Origin: Actinoplanes lobatus
Lineage (GTDB): Bacteria; Actinomycetota; Actinomycetes; Mycobacteriales; Micromonosporaceae
Length of the DNA stretch: 64,000 nucleotides
Assembly (NCBI RefSeq): GCF_014205215.1
Contig: NZ_JACHNC010000001.1
Span: 1,617,001 to 1,681,000 of the forward strand
Direction of reading: 5' to 3'
Shown here: one piece after another, positions 16,994 through 26,139 of the stretch
Layout of the letters: the number at the start of each line of letters is the position of its first letter
How positions within the stretch are numbered: the stretch's first letter is position 1
Made by a program: the position numbers and the translations under genes
Notes under the pieces: model-generated
The model's input: only the letters and a program-made list of their open reading frames with translations
The model's database searches: none
What the model was told of the DNA's origin: nothing

Positions 16994-18010
16994 CTAGACC
17001 GACACCCCGTTGGTGGCGGTCGCCTCGTCGCGGATGTAGACGAGCAGGTCGCCGGTCTCGATGCTGACGGCCTGCTCACCGCCGAGCGGCAGCACCTTGC
17101 CCCGGCGGATCAGCGCCACCACCAGGGTGATCAGCTCACGCGGATTACGGCCGACCTCGGCCCGCTCCGCCGAGCGCATCGCCAGCGCCATGCCCTGCCC
17201 GGGGGTGAGCAGGTCCTCCACCACGTCGATCAGCGGCGGCGCGGTGGTGGTCAGGCCGAGCAGCCGGCCGGCCGTCGCGGAGGACACGATCACGTGGTGG
17301 GCGCCGCTCTGCTTGAGCAGTGCGGCGTTCTCCTGCTCCCGGACCGCCGCGATGATCCGGACCTGCCCGGCGGTCAACTGCCGGACGGTCAGCGAGATCA
17401 GAACCGACGACTCGTCCCGGTCGGTGGCGATGATGACCGACTTGGCGTTCTTCACGTCCGCGTCGTTGAGCACCGCCGACCGGGTGGCGTCGCCCTCGAT
17501 GACGACGAACCCGCCCTGGGTGGCCTGCCGGACGCCGGCCTCACGGTTCTCCACGATGACGATCCGGGACTTGTCGTAGCCCGTCTCCAGCAGCGCGGCG
17601 ACCGCGGCCCGGCCCTTGGTGCCGTAACCGCAGATGATCACGTGGTCCTTCAACTTGCGCCTCCACCGGCTGACCCGCAGGCCCTTGCGGTACTGGTGGG
17701 TCAGCACCTCGAGTGTGGTGCCGACCAGGATGATCAGGAAGAGGACCCGGGCCGGGGTGATGAACAGGACGTTCACCAGCCGGGCCGACTGGGTCGCCGG
17801 AGTGATGTCGCCGTAGCCGGTGGTGGAGAGCGACACGACCGCGTAGTAGAAGCAGTCGAGGAGGGTGAGCCCGTCCTCGTTGACGTCGCGGTACCCGTCC
17901 CGGTCGACATAGATGATCGCGACCGACAGGAACACCAGGACGCACGCCATCACCAGACGGAAGGCCAGCGCCCGCAACGGCCCCTGTCGGATCAGAGGTA
18001 GATGAATCAT
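16994..18010 (-). CDS. Two-helix potassium channel with RCK/TrkA-N domain
   Basis: A 338-residue channel. The first membrane helix (about 12-31) and second (about 80-103) bracket a pore loop with the selectivity filter TTGYGD (about 60-65). A cytosolic RCK domain follows: HVIICGYGTKGRAAVAAL is the Rossmann nucleotide site (about 128), with IVIVENREAG and IEGDATRSAVLNDADV. A TrkA-C-like region closes the protein (about 260-338). Such proteins are K+ channels gated by cytosolic ligands. The ATG at 18010 starts the hydrophobic part directly. It ends one base from korB. Confidence 0.9.
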   Translation of the reverse strand: MIHLPLIRQGPLRALAFRLVMACVLVFLSVAIIYVDRDGYRDVNEDGLTLLDCFYYAVVSLSTTGYGDITPATQSARLVNVLFITPARVLFLIILVGTTLEVLTHQYRKGLRVSRWRRKLKDHVIICGYGTKGRAAVAALLETGYDKSRIVIVENREAGVRQATQGGFVVIEGDATRSAVLNDADVKNAKSVIIATDRDESSVLISLTVRQLTAGQVRIIAAVREQENAALLKQSGAHHVIVSSATAGRLLGLTTTAPPLIDVVEDLLTPGQGMALAMRSAERAEVGRNPRELITLVVALIRRGKVLPLGGEQAVSIETGDLLVYIRDEATATNGVSV

Positions 18011-18105
18011 GGAACCGCCCGCACGCGATCACCCTAACGGTCAAGCTTGAGGTCCTGACTGAAGGACATCACATCCGTCACCGGCCGCGCGCTGGAGGTC
18101 CCCGT

Positions 18106-18543
18106 ATGCGCCACATCGCGATGGCCGCGCTGCTGATCGCCGTCCTGACCCCGGCCGTACCGGCACAGGCGTCGATGAGCCGCGCCGAGCTGCTCACCCG
18201 TTGGACGCAGCCGACCGAGGCCAGCTACACCGCCTGGAACACCGCGCTGCGCCACCGGGCCCGCTGGGTGTCCTACCGCTTCGACTGGTCCACCGACCTG
18301 TGCTCGCGGGCTCTGGAGGCGCCGTTCGGCTTCGACTTCTCCGACGCCTGCCGGCACCACGACTTCGGCTACCGCAACTACCGCGCCGACGGCACCTTCG
18401 CCAGGCACAAGGAGCGCCTCGACCTGGTCTTCCGTACCGACATGCGCCGCGTCTGCGACGCACACCGGCCCGCGGCCCAGCGTCCCTGCAACGCCATCGC
18501 CTTCGCCTACCACCGGGCCGTGCGTTCCCTCCCGAAAACCTGA
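18106..18543 (+). CDS. Secreted prokaryotic phospholipase A2
   Basis: A 145-residue precursor. The signal peptide (about 1-22, AMAALLIAVLTPAVPAQA) is followed by the bacterial phospholipase A2 fold with the active-site signature DACRHHDFGYRNY (His-Asp pair, about residues 83-95) and the conserved STDLCSRA and FGFDF segments. Four cysteines (in DLCS, DACRH, RRVCDA and RPCN) can form two disulfides. The enzyme releases fatty acids from the sn-2 position of phospholipids, usually with Ca2+. CTGGAGG stands seven bases before the ATG. It appears to be a single-gene unit. Confidence 0.92.
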   Translation: MRHIAMAALLIAVLTPAVPAQASMSRAELLTRWTQPTEASYTAWNTALRHRARWVSYRFDWSTDLCSRALEAPFGFDFSDACRHHDFGYRNYRADGTFARHKERLDLVFRTDMRRVCDAHRPAAQRPCNAIAFAYHRAVRSLPKT

Positions 18544-18659
18544 TTTGGTACGGCGTTCCCCGTCCCCGGCGACAATGGCCGCCCCGTCAGCTCCCGCGAT
18601 CGGAGCTGCCGTCCCCCAGCCCGTGCCGCCCGTTCCGGGCGTAGATCGGTGGTCCGGCT

Positions 18660-21284
18660 CTAACGGATGATCTGAGCGAAACGGGCCGCGCCGTCCTCCA
18701 GGTCGGGGTGTTCGACGGCCAGGGCCATGGCGACTATCCGGTCGAAGCCGAGGCCTGCACCGTCGGCGTAGGCCGCGTCGAAGGCGGCGTCGCCGAGCGC
18801 CGCCCGCAAAGACATCTGCTGGGCCGACCAGAACGCGCCGAACGACTCGGTACGCCGCGCGCCGCGCGCCACCTCCGCGCCGCCGAAGAGCACCGTCGCG
18901 GTCGCCGGGTCGCCACCGAGCGCGCAGCGGACCGCGATCGCCGCCACCGCGTCCGCGGCCGCGCCCCGGAAACCGTGCCGCAGCCTCGACCGCAACGCCA
19001 CCACCAGGTGATCGTGCGCGGCCACCAGGTCGCCCCGGCGCAGCGCCACCATGCCGAGAAGCCAGTCGACGGCCCGGCGGCCACGCGCCTCCGGGCAGAT
19101 CGCCTCCAGATGCCGGGCCGCGCCGAGCAGGTCGGCCGCCTCGGTGAGCGCGTCCCGTCGCCACAGCAGTTCGGCCAGGGTCAGCACGGCGGGCAGCGCG
19201 GCGTTCGGGACACCGGCCCGCTCCGCCTGGGCGATCACCTCGCGACAGCTCTGCTCGGCGGCGCACGGATCGCCCTCCGGCAGCGCCACCCGGGCGGCCC
19301 GGACCCGGATCGGCAGCGCCGGGTCGCCGGACCGCCCGGCCGCCTCCTCGGCCCGGGTCAGGAACCGGTCGCGTTCCGCCCGGTCGCCGGTCAGGCCGGC
19401 GTGCGTCAGATAGGCGCCGGTCAGGTCGGCGGGCGACACCGAGTCGTCGCCGGGCATCGCACGGTAGAGGGCGGAGAGCAGCTCACGGCCCTTCCGTCCA
19501 CCGCCGTGCTCACGCCACCACGGATCCAGCACGGCCGCCAGGCGCAGCCCGGCGACCACGTCACCGATCTCGGCGGCCCAGCGCAGCGCGCCCTCCCACT
19601 CGGTCACGAAAGGGGCGAACTCGGTGAGCGAGACGGTACGGGCCGGGTCCTCGGCGACCACCGCGACCCGGTCCAGGGTGTGCAGCGACCAGGTGAGATG
19701 CCGGCCGCGGACGGACGGCTCGTCGCCGGTGGCCGCGAGACGGCGCAGCGCGTACGCCCGGACCTGGTCGGACATCCGGTACCGCGGGCCGGGGATCACC
19801 TCGACCAGCGACTTGTCGGCCAGCTCGGACAGCGCGCTGAACCCCTCCGCGTCGCACCACTCCACCGTCGCGAGATCCACCGGCCCGCCGAAGACCGCGA
19901 GCCGGCGCAGCAGATCCGCGGCCCGGCTGCCCAGCGTCCGGTACGACCAGGCCAGATTGTTGGCCAGGCTGGCATGCCGGCCGTCCCCGGCCCCGTCGTT
20001 GTCCAGCGCCCCCAGCGGGTCGTCGAGCCGCCGGGCCAGATGCTCCGCCGGCAGCAGCCGCAACCGGGAGGCGGCCAACTGGATCGCCAGCGGCGAGCCC
20101 TCCAGCCGCGCGGCCAGCCGGGCCAGCTGCGTGTCACCGTCACCCGGGCGGCCACCCTGCGCGGCCGCCGCACGGTCCCGCAGCAGCGCGAACGCGTCCG
20201 CCGGAGCGAGCGGCGGGATCCGCCACACGGTCTCCCCGGCGAGCGCCAACGGTGCCCGGCCGGTCGCCACCACGTCCAGTCGGCGGCACCGGCCGAGCAG
20301 GCGGTGCGCCAGCGTCGCGGTCAGGACGGGCGCCGCGTCGCAGGTCTGCAACAGCACCAGCATCCGGCGTTCGGCGCACTGCTCGACCACCGTGTCGATC
20401 ATCGGACGGCCCGGTTCCGGGCGCAGGCCCAGGGCGACGGCCAGGGCGTTGGGCAGGCCCTGCGCCGCGGTCGCGGCATCGATCGTCCAAACCCCGCCCG
20501 GGTACGCCGGAAGCAGCCGCTCAGCCACCGCCAGGGTCAGCCGGGTCTTACCGGAACCGCCCGGCCCGACCACCGTCACCAGGCGGTTGTGGCTGATCAG
20601 CTCGGAGAGTTCGGTGATCTCGGAACGCCGCCCGACGAACGGGCTGTGCTCGGCCGGCAGATTGTGCCGGGGCGCCTCGGCGGTCCGCGGGCGCGGAAAA
20701 TCCCGCTCCAGGCCGGGCGCGCACACCTGGAAGATCCGCTCGTCGTCGTCGAACCCGCGCAACCGGAAGGCGCCGATGTCCAGCAGGTCCACGGTGGCCA
20801 GCGTGGCGGCGGCCGCCGCGCCCCCACCGGAGGTGGCGGCGAAGGTGGCGGTCACGGCGAGAGCGGTCGCCTCCGAGCAGAGCACCTGACCGCCGTGCGC
20901 GGCCGCCGACACCCGGGCGGCACGGTGGACCTCGGCGCTCGCGTACTCCTGGCCGATCGGAACGGCCCGCCCGGTGTGCAGGCCCATGCGCACTTTAGGA
21001 ATCGCATCACGGCGTGGCCAGTCGTACGCGGACAGTCGCCGCTGCGCCTCGACACAGGCCGCGACCGCCGCGTCGGCATTCGAGAACGCCACGAAAAAGG
21101 AGTCACCCTCCGTAAGGAGTTCAACACCATCAAAATCCTTGAACACAGCGCGTAGCACAGCTCGGTGCGCGCCGAGGACGCTCCGATACGCCTCACCGAG
21201 CATCCGAGCCAGTCGCGTCGAGCCCTCGATGTCGGTGAACATAAAGGTCACCAGTCCACTGGGTAGCTCGATCCGTCCCGACAC
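18660..21284 (-). CDS. Class III cyclase-homology/STAND ATPase regulator with helical repeats
   Basis: From GTG 21284 (GGAGG at eight bases) the protein has 874 residues: a class III nucleotide cyclase homology domain (about 8-180), an NB-ARC/AfsR-like STAND ATPase (about 210-510) with P-loop VVGPGGSGKTRLTL, and a long C-terminal TPR-like helical region. The cyclase domain keeps both metal-binding aspartates (FTDIEGST, EGDSFFVAF), but the substrate-selecting lysine is not visible before the second one. The Walker B stretch reads MLVLLQTCDAAPVL where the family usually has LLVLDNCEH, so the metal-binding Asp seems replaced by Gln. It may be a signalling scaffold rather than a normal enzyme. 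No DNA-binding domain is seen. An upstream frame to 21350 adds nothing conserved. Confidence 0.85.
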   Translation of the reverse strand: MSGRIELPSGLVTFMFTDIEGSTRLARMLGEAYRSVLGAHRAVLRAVFKDFDGVELLTEGDSFFVAFSNADAAVAACVEAQRRLSAYDWPRRDAIPKVRMGLHTGRAVPIGQEYASAEVHRAARVSAAAHGGQVLCSEATALAVTATFAATSGGGAAAAATLATVDLLDIGAFRLRGFDDDERIFQVCAPGLERDFPRPRTAEAPRHNLPAEHSPFVGRRSEITELSELISHNRLVTVVGPGGSGKTRLTLAVAERLLPAYPGGVWTIDAATAAQGLPNALAVALGLRPEPGRPMIDTVVEQCAERRMLVLLQTCDAAPVLTATLAHRLLGRCRRLDVVATGRAPLALAGETVWRIPPLAPADAFALLRDRAAAAQGGRPGDGDTQLARLAARLEGSPLAIQLAASRLRLLPAEHLARRLDDPLGALDNDGAGDGRHASLANNLAWSYRTLGSRAADLLRRLAVFGGPVDLATVEWCDAEGFSALSELADKSLVEVIPGPRYRMSDQVRAYALRRLAATGDEPSVRGRHLTWSLHTLDRVAVVAEDPARTVSLTEFAPFVTEWEGALRWAAEIGDVVAGLRLAAVLDPWWREHGGGRKGRELLSALYRAMPGDDSVSPADLTGAYLTHAGLTGDRAERDRFLTRAEEAAGRSGDPALPIRVRAARVALPEGDPCAAEQSCREVIAQAERAGVPNAALPAVLTLAELLWRRDALTEAADLLGAARHLEAICPEARGRRAVDWLLGMVALRRGDLVAAHDHLVVALRSRLRHGFRGAAADAVAAIAVRCALGGDPATATVLFGGAEVARGARRTESFGAFWSAQQMSLRAALGDAAFDAAYADGAGLGFDRIVAMALAVEHPDLEDGAARFAQIIR

Positions 21285-21892
21285 GGTGGAACCTCCGCCC
21301 CCTTTGGGAAGTCGCGACACATGCTGCCGTATCTCTGCGTCACCGCCCATCGTAGAAACGGACGGTAATCATTTGCCCGCCACGGCCGACCCCTTACGGA
21401 GGACGTCCTGATCGTGGGATCGACCGGAGGCATACGGGACTACGCGTCTCGTAACGAAAGAGATCGAACGCGGAAACGCGGCTGGCGGGCAAAAGCGGCG
21501 GGCTGTTCGGGTGTACCCGAACGGGTCACACTTTCGCCACCGCGCGCGAGCGAGACGTCACCGGCCGAAGTCGACACTGACCATGGTCATTCCCTTGCGA
21601 CGCCATCCCCTCACGGTGCCGTCGTCGTGATGATCTTCCGCGGTAAGCCTCGCCGGATCTTCGTACGTTCGCTGAATATTCACCGCGGTGTCACCCTCAC
21701 CACGCGTCGCGTCGTCCTCCACATCGGCGTGTCCCGGCGTTTCGCTCACTGCGCATGTGGTCGAGCCGCCCGGACATCGGCCGGGGAGATCCGGTGTGGT
21801 TGGGCTCAGCGGGAATGGCGCCGGGACCGCGGGAACTCCGTGCCCGGCCACCGCGCGGCCGGCACGGAGCGGGCGCGCGGTGGCCGATGGGA
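21285..21892. other. Non-coding stretch with one doubtful small ORF
   Basis: About 600 bp between the 5' end of the cyclase/STAND gene and the 3' end of the FmdB gene. The only candidate is a minus-strand frame from GTG 21749 to 21558 (63 codons, ending in VSVDFGR) with mixed third-position G+C, no Shine-Dalgarno and no similarity I recognise. The part near 21284-21450 must contain the promoter of the large gene. No repeats or strong hairpins were noticed. Confidence 0.5.
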
Positions 21893-22108
21893 TCAGCAGC
21901 CGCAGCCACCGCCGCAGCATCCGCCACCGCCGCCGGCGCCGGCGGACGGGGCCGCTCCACCGCGACCGGTCACGGCGACGGTGGACAGCAACTTGACGGT
22001 GTCGCCGTGGCCCTCCGGGCAGGTCGCCGCGGCGGCGGACTCCCGCATCGGGCGACTGACTTCGAAGGTGGCGCCGCAGGCGCGGCAACGGTACTCATAA
22101 CGGGGCAT
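21893..22108 (-). CDS. FmdB family zinc-ribbon protein with Cys/Gly-rich tail
   Basis: A 71-residue protein starting MPRYEYRCRACGATFEV, the usual FmdB zinc-ribbon opening. The first CxxC (about 8-11) is matched by TCPEGHGD (about 31-38), where Cys and probably His complete a metal site. The tail is a Gly-rich run ending GGCCGGGCGC that carries four more cysteines. FmdB-type proteins are named regulatory but have no proven general function. ATG 22108 is chosen because the family starts here and a TACGCT box stands six bases upstream, so translation is probably leaderless. The gene is divergent from the lytic transglycosylase. Confidence 0.88.
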   Translation of the reverse strand: MPRYEYRCRACGATFEVSRPMRESAAAATCPEGHGDTVKLLSTVAVTGRGGAAPSAGAGGGGGCCGGGCGC

Positions 22109-22209
22109 CCGACCAGCGTAGAGCCCCTGTCCCGGGACGTGTAGGAGGAGATGTCCACAGGGCTTCGGCGGCCTCCCCGGGAATGGTTTCCGGCGGGTAG
22201 GGTCGACGC

Positions 22210-23703
22210 GTGGCGGAGGTGCGGAAGAACCCAGCAGAGCATCCGGAGCTGCGACCCGCGGCACCGCATCAGGGCGGGCCGCTGAGCAGTTCCGGCGCGG
22301 CCCCGGAGGAGACGGCCACGTCCGCTCCCCGGTCGTCCACCGATCCGACCGCCACCTCCGCCTCGCTGGACTCGGTCCACGCCCCTTCCGGGTCGTCCGG
22401 CCCGGAGAAACCGGGGGCCGTTGGGGAGAAGGCCACCGAGAGCGGCGCGGTTGTGGCCGGCGACGGGGAGAAGAAGGCCGCCGAGACCGGGAAAGCCTCG
22501 GACGAAGCCGCGAGACCGGCCAACCCTGCGGAATCGGCGGCGACCGAGAGCGCCGCGCCGGAAAAGGCCCCGGCCGGAGCTCCTGAGGGCGCCGAAGCCG
22601 GGAACGCCGAGGTAGCGACGGCCTCGGACGGAGCAGCCAAGGGCACCGAAGCCGGAGGCGCCACGCCAGGCACGACCGCCGACGGAACGGCGAAGGACGC
22701 CGAGGCCGCAAGCACGGGCACGACAAAGAGCACCGAAGCCGCGAGCACGGGAACGGCGAAGGAGGCCGAAGCCGGGAAAGAACCTCGCCGGCGGCGGGTT
22801 CGGCCGGGGTCTGCCGCCAAGCGGGCCGCGCGCGGGACGGCGGCCTGGGCCAAGGGGCCCAGTGGGCGGGTCGTTCTTCCCGGGGTGTTGCTGGCGGCGC
22901 TCGTCGTGCTGGCGGTGACTTCGGGGGCCTATCTCGTGCCCAAGGCGCTCGAGGCGGTGCCCGCGCCCAGCGCGACGCCGGCGTTCGGGGCGGACGGGGC
23001 CTCGGTGCCGCCCCCGGTCTGGGCCTCGCCGGGTGGAGTGCCGACCGGTGGGGTCGCCAGCGCGCCGCCCAGTTTTCCGGTGCCGCCCACCGGGATCGGC
23101 AGGCTGCCTCAGCCGACGGTCGGCAACACCCGGCCGGCGGATGCGCTGTCGGGCTGGGCGTCGGACATCGGCACCCGGGTGAGCATTCCGGTGGTGGCGG
23201 TGCAGGCCTACGTCTATGCCGAGCTGGTCACCGCGCAGACCACGCCCGGCTGCCATCTGAACTGGACGACGCTCGCCGCCATCGGGGAGGTGGAGTCGTC
23301 GCACGGCAGTGTCAACGGGGCGGTGCTGGGCGCCGACGGGGTGGCGCTTCCGGCGATCATCGGGCTTCCGCTGGACGGCCAGGGTGGGCGGCAGCTGATC
23401 CCGGACACCGACCAGGGCGTGATGGACCTGGACAAGACCTATGACCGGGCGATGGGGCCGATGCAGTTCATCCCGTCCACCTGGAAGGAGACGGCGATCG
23501 ACGCCGACCGGGACGGTGTGGTGAACCCGAACGACGTCGATGACGCCAGCCTGACCGCGGCCGTTTACCTCTGCAAGGGTGGCCGCGACATGTCCAACGC
23601 CGACTCCTGGTGGGACGCGATCCTGTCGTACAACGCGGTCCGGCCGTACGCGGAGAAGGTGTTCCGGATCGCCGACGACTACGGACGCCGCAGCAAGACG
23701 TGA
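22210..23703 (+). CDS. Membrane-anchored lytic transglycosylase
   Basis: A 497-residue protein in three parts. Residues 1-215 are a low-complexity Ala/Glu/Thr/Lys-rich cytoplasmic region with repeated units such as STGTTKSTEAASTGTAKEAE. One membrane helix follows (about 218-240, VVLPGVLLAALVVLAVTSGA). After a Pro-rich linker, an SLT/MltB-like domain (about 325-495) has the catalytic Glu in AIGEVESSHG, then MGPMQFIPSTWKE and ILSYNAVRPYAEKV. It should cleave the glycan strands of peptidoglycan outside the membrane. GTG 22210 has TAGGGT six bases upstream and no Shine-Dalgarno, which fits a leaderless message. Confidence 0.9.
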   Translation: MAEVRKNPAEHPELRPAAPHQGGPLSSSGAAPEETATSAPRSSTDPTATSASLDSVHAPSGSSGPEKPGAVGEKATESGAVVAGDGEKKAAETGKASDEAARPANPAESAATESAAPEKAPAGAPEGAEAGNAEVATASDGAAKGTEAGGATPGTTADGTAKDAEAASTGTTKSTEAASTGTAKEAEAGKEPRRRRVRPGSAAKRAARGTAAWAKGPSGRVVLPGVLLAALVVLAVTSGAYLVPKALEAVPAPSATPAFGADGASVPPPVWASPGGVPTGGVASAPPSFPVPPTGIGRLPQPTVGNTRPADALSGWASDIGTRVSIPVVAVQAYVYAELVTAQTTPGCHLNWTTLAAIGEVESSHGSVNGAVLGADGVALPAIIGLPLDGQGGRQLIPDTDQGVMDLDKTYDRAMGPMQFIPSTWKETAIDADRDGVVNPNDVDDASLTAAVYLCKGGRDMSNADSWWDAILSYNAVRPYAEKVFRIADDYGRRSKT

Positions 23704-23795
23704 TCGACACGAATTTCGCGACTCAGCGTGAGCGTAGCTGCACTTTTGCGTGGTGAGCACTTCCCTCAAGGTCTCACAAACGGCACGATGTACCC

Positions 23796-24812
23796 GTGAG
23801 GGTGCGTGAATGGGATCCCCGCTCCGCGTCCGCGGCCGAGGTCCGCTCGCTCGTGGAGACGGTGAACGCGGTCCTGGCGGCCGACCTCCCGGACGATCCA
23901 CCCTGGCGCGACGTGCAGGTTCGGGACTATTTGGCCGAGACCATGCCGGGCGAGCGCCGGATCACCTGGGTGGCCGAGGACGACCGGCTCCCCGAGGGGG
24001 AGAGCAAGATCTTTGCGCATGTCAGCATCCTGCTGCTCGGCGACATCGGGGTGCTCGAGGTGCTGGTCCGGCCCGAGTTGCGGCGCCGCGGCCTGGGTCG
24101 GCAGCTGGTGGCAGTGGCGGCGCGCCGGGCCTATCTGGAGGGCTTCTCCTCGATCGGGGTGGAGGCGATCGGCGGCACCACGGCCATCCCGTTCTACGAG
24201 TCGCTCGGCTTCGAACGGGAGTATGTGGAGACCCGCGGCGTGCTCAACCTGGACTCGGTGGACTGGCTGGCCCTGGGTGGCATGGCCAGCGGGATCAGCC
24301 CCGGCTACCGGATCGAGTACCACCCAGGCGGGCCACCGGACCATCTGCTGGAGGCCTACGCACAGGCCAAGGCGGAGGCACAGCACGACGACGAGGACCT
24401 GGAGCTGGCTCCGCGCTCGTCCGATCCGCAGCGGCTTCGCGACTCCATCGAAACGCTCCACCGGCGTGGCCTGAAGCCGTACATCGTGCTGGCCATCCAC
24501 GAGGCGACCGGTGCGGTGGCCGGGCTGACCGAGGTGGTCGTTCCGGCGCAGCATCCGGAGCGGGCCGACCAGTACGACACGATCGTCGTCCGGGAGCACC
24601 GCGGCTACGGGATCGACCGGGCGATCAAAGCGCGGATGCTGTTCGAGCTGCGGGCCGCCGAGCCGACGCTGCGCCAGGTCCAGACGTGGAACGCGCAGCA
24701 CAACGAGTCGATGCTCAAGGTCAACGCCGAGCTGGGCTACCAGTCCGACCGCGACTGGTACGAGTACATAGCCGACGTGACACAACTGGTCCAGAGCCTG
24801 GAGCTGAGCTGA
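23796..24812 (+). CDS. Tandem GNAT acetyltransferase-like protein
   Basis: A 338-residue cytosolic protein with two GNAT-like halves. The first (about 1-165) has the acetyl-CoA loop VRPELRRRGLGRQLVAVAAR and FYESLGFERE. The second (about 170-338) has a less perfect loop, VREHRGYGIDRAIKARML, and a normal C-terminal NAQHNESMLKVNAELGYQ. This layout resembles mycothiol synthase (MshD) and other actinobacterial double-GNAT enzymes, but the sequence does not let me name the substrate. GTG 23796 is taken as the start. The gene ends 24 bp before a palindromic repeat and converges on hemB. Confidence 0.82.
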   Translation: MRVREWDPRSASAAEVRSLVETVNAVLAADLPDDPPWRDVQVRDYLAETMPGERRITWVAEDDRLPEGESKIFAHVSILLLGDIGVLEVLVRPELRRRGLGRQLVAVAARRAYLEGFSSIGVEAIGGTTAIPFYESLGFEREYVETRGVLNLDSVDWLALGGMASGISPGYRIEYHPGGPPDHLLEAYAQAKAEAQHDDEDLELAPRSSDPQRLRDSIETLHRRGLKPYIVLAIHEATGAVAGLTEVVVPAQHPERADQYDTIVVREHRGYGIDRAIKARMLFELRAAEPTLRQVQTWNAQHNESMLKVNAELGYQSDRDWYEYIADVTQLVQSLELS

Positions 24813-24835
24813 GTTTGATTGCACTGGACCTGATT

Positions 24836-24953
24836 GCTCCGCTTCGCTCCGCGGCAAAACGCCTTGTAACCGGTGTCGAGGCAGGCGATTTCCCGCCGCA
24901 GCACACCCCGCTGCGTCGGCAAATCGCTTGCCTCGACACCGGCGGCGTTTTGC
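24836..24953. repeat. Palindromic repeat element, copy A
   Basis: 118 bp: an 18-bp lead-in (GCTCCGCTTCGCTCCGCG) and a 100-bp near-perfect palindrome (24854-24953) beginning GCAAAACGCC and ending with its complement, with a TTGTAA bulge in the left arm and a seven-base loop. A second copy at 45183-45300 is 91% identical over the 100-bp body. Both lie just after a gene end, between convergent genes. Paired positions 24876/24936 and 24900/24912 differ from copy B in a way that keeps base pairing. It may serve as a two-way terminator, a structured RNA or a non-autonomous mobile repeat. Confidence 0.85.
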
Positions 24954-25085
24954 GGGGGAGGTTGAGTGCACCGCCGTAGGGGTGGGGTGGTTTCTTGTGG
25001 GTGGGAAGGGTGGCTGGACCACCGATCTACCCCCGGCGGGCGCGGCACGGGCTTGACCCGGCAAGTGCTCGCGGGAGCTGGCGGG

Positions 25086-25119
25086 ACGGCGTTCCTGCTT
25101 TGGGGGCGGGGAACGCCGT
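25086..25119 (-). terminator. Terminator hairpin after hemB
   Basis: ACGGCGTTCC pairs with GGAACGCCGT around a 14-base loop, 20 bp past the hemB stop. No T-tract follows. The rest of the 327-bp convergent intergenic region holds palindromic copy A and no gene. Confidence 0.6.
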
Positions 25120-25139
25120 ACCGGGAATGGGTTTGGTCT

Positions 25140-26129
25140 TTAGAAGCGTGAGCGGAGCAGTTGAGCGACCTCCGTCGCCCAGTAGGTGAGGGTGATCTGG
25201 GCGCCGGCCCGCTTGATCGACGTGAGGGTTTCGAGGATGACGCGTTCGCGGTCGATCCACCCGTTGGCGGCGGCGGCCTCTACCATCGCGTATTCGCCGG
25301 ACACCTGGTAGGCGGCGACCGGTACGGTGACCCGTTCGCGGATCGCGGCGATGATGTCCAGGTAGGGCAGCGCCGGCTTGACCATGACGATGTCGGCGCC
25401 CTCGGCGACGTCCAGGTCGACCTCGCGCAGGGCCTCGCGGACGTTCGGCGGGTCCTGCTGGTACTGGCGGCGGTCGCCCTGGAGGGTCGACTCGACGGCC
25501 TCGCGGAACGGGCCGTAGAAGGCGCCCGCGTACTTCGCCGAGTAGGCGAGGATCGCCACGTCCTGGTGGCCGGCCGTGTCCAGGGCCTTGCGGATCACGC
25601 CGATCTGGCCATCCATCATGCCGGACGGGCCGACCATGTGGGCGCCGGCTTCGGCCTGCGCGACCGCCATGTCCGCGTAGATCGCGAGGGTCGCGTCGTT
25701 GTCGACCGTGCCGTCGGCGGCCAGGACGCCGCAGTGGCCGTGCGAGGTGAACTCGTCCAGGCACAGGTCGCCCATGATCACTGTGCTGTCGCCCAGCTCG
25801 GAGCGCAGGTCGCGGAGGCCGACGTTGAGGATGCCGTCCGGGTCGAGGCCACCCGAACCGGTCTCGTCCTTGTTGGCGTTGTCCGGCACGCCGAAGAGCA
25901 TGAGGCCACCGACGCCCGCGCTGACCGCCTCGGTCGCGGCCTTGCGCAGCGACTCGCGGCTGTGCTGGACGACTCCGGGGAGGGAGCTGATCGGCTTCGG
26001 CTCGGTCAGGCCCTCTTTCAGGAAGAGCGGCAGGACCAGCTCGGACGGGGCGAGCCGGGTCTCCTCGACCAGGCGGCGGATGGCGGGCGTGCGCCGGAGA
26101 CGGCGCGGGCGGATGTCAGGGAAGGACAT
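25140..26129 (-). CDS. hemB: Delta-aminolevulinic acid dehydratase (porphobilinogen synthase)
   Basis: A 329-residue TIM-barrel enzyme that joins two 5-aminolevulinate molecules into porphobilinogen, the second common step of tetrapyrrole synthesis. The two Schiff-base lysines are in [14 protein letters not shown] and [12 protein letters not shown]. The metal-site region reads [16 protein letters not shown]: two of the three cysteines of Zn-type enzymes remain and the middle one is Asp, a hybrid I recall from other actinobacteria. TTAGGAGCG precedes the ATG by about seven bases. A terminator and eight 7-bp repeats separate it from cobA/hemD, so it may have its own promoter although it follows the operon. 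Confidence 0.95.
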   Translation of the reverse strand: MSFPDIRPRRLRRTPAIRRLVEETRLAPSELVLPLFLKEGLTEPKPISSLPGVVQHSRESLRKAATEAVSAGVGGLMLFGVPDNANKDETGSGGLDPDGILNVGLRDLRSELGDSTVIMGDLCLDEFTSHGHCGVLAADGTVDNDATLAIYADMAVAQAEAGAHMVGPSGMMDGQIGVIRKALDTAGHQDVAILAYSAKYAGAFYGPFREAVESTLQGDRRQYQQDPPNVREALREVDLDVAEGADIVMVKPALPYLDIIAAIRERVTVPVAAYQVSGEYAMVEAAAANGWIDRERVILETLTSIKRAGAQITLTYWATEVAQLLRSRF

Positions 26130-26139
26130 CGGGCGCTCC

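Noticed and set aside
18708..21155. A plus-strand open frame of 815 codons opposite the cyclase/STAND gene
   Set aside because: Arg/Gln/Gly-rich shadow; the minus strand has the P-loop and cyclase motifs and a good ribosome site.
21970..23901. A minus-strand open frame of 643 codons across the transglycosylase gene
   Set aside because: It is the shadow of the real plus-strand gene: Arg/Pro/Gly-rich with no domain, while the plus strand has a clear signal anchor and transglycosylase motifs.
24836..24953. Palindromic element as the end of an insertion sequence
   Set aside because: There is no transposase, no clear target duplication, and the unit is only 118 bp; it is better treated as its own repeat.
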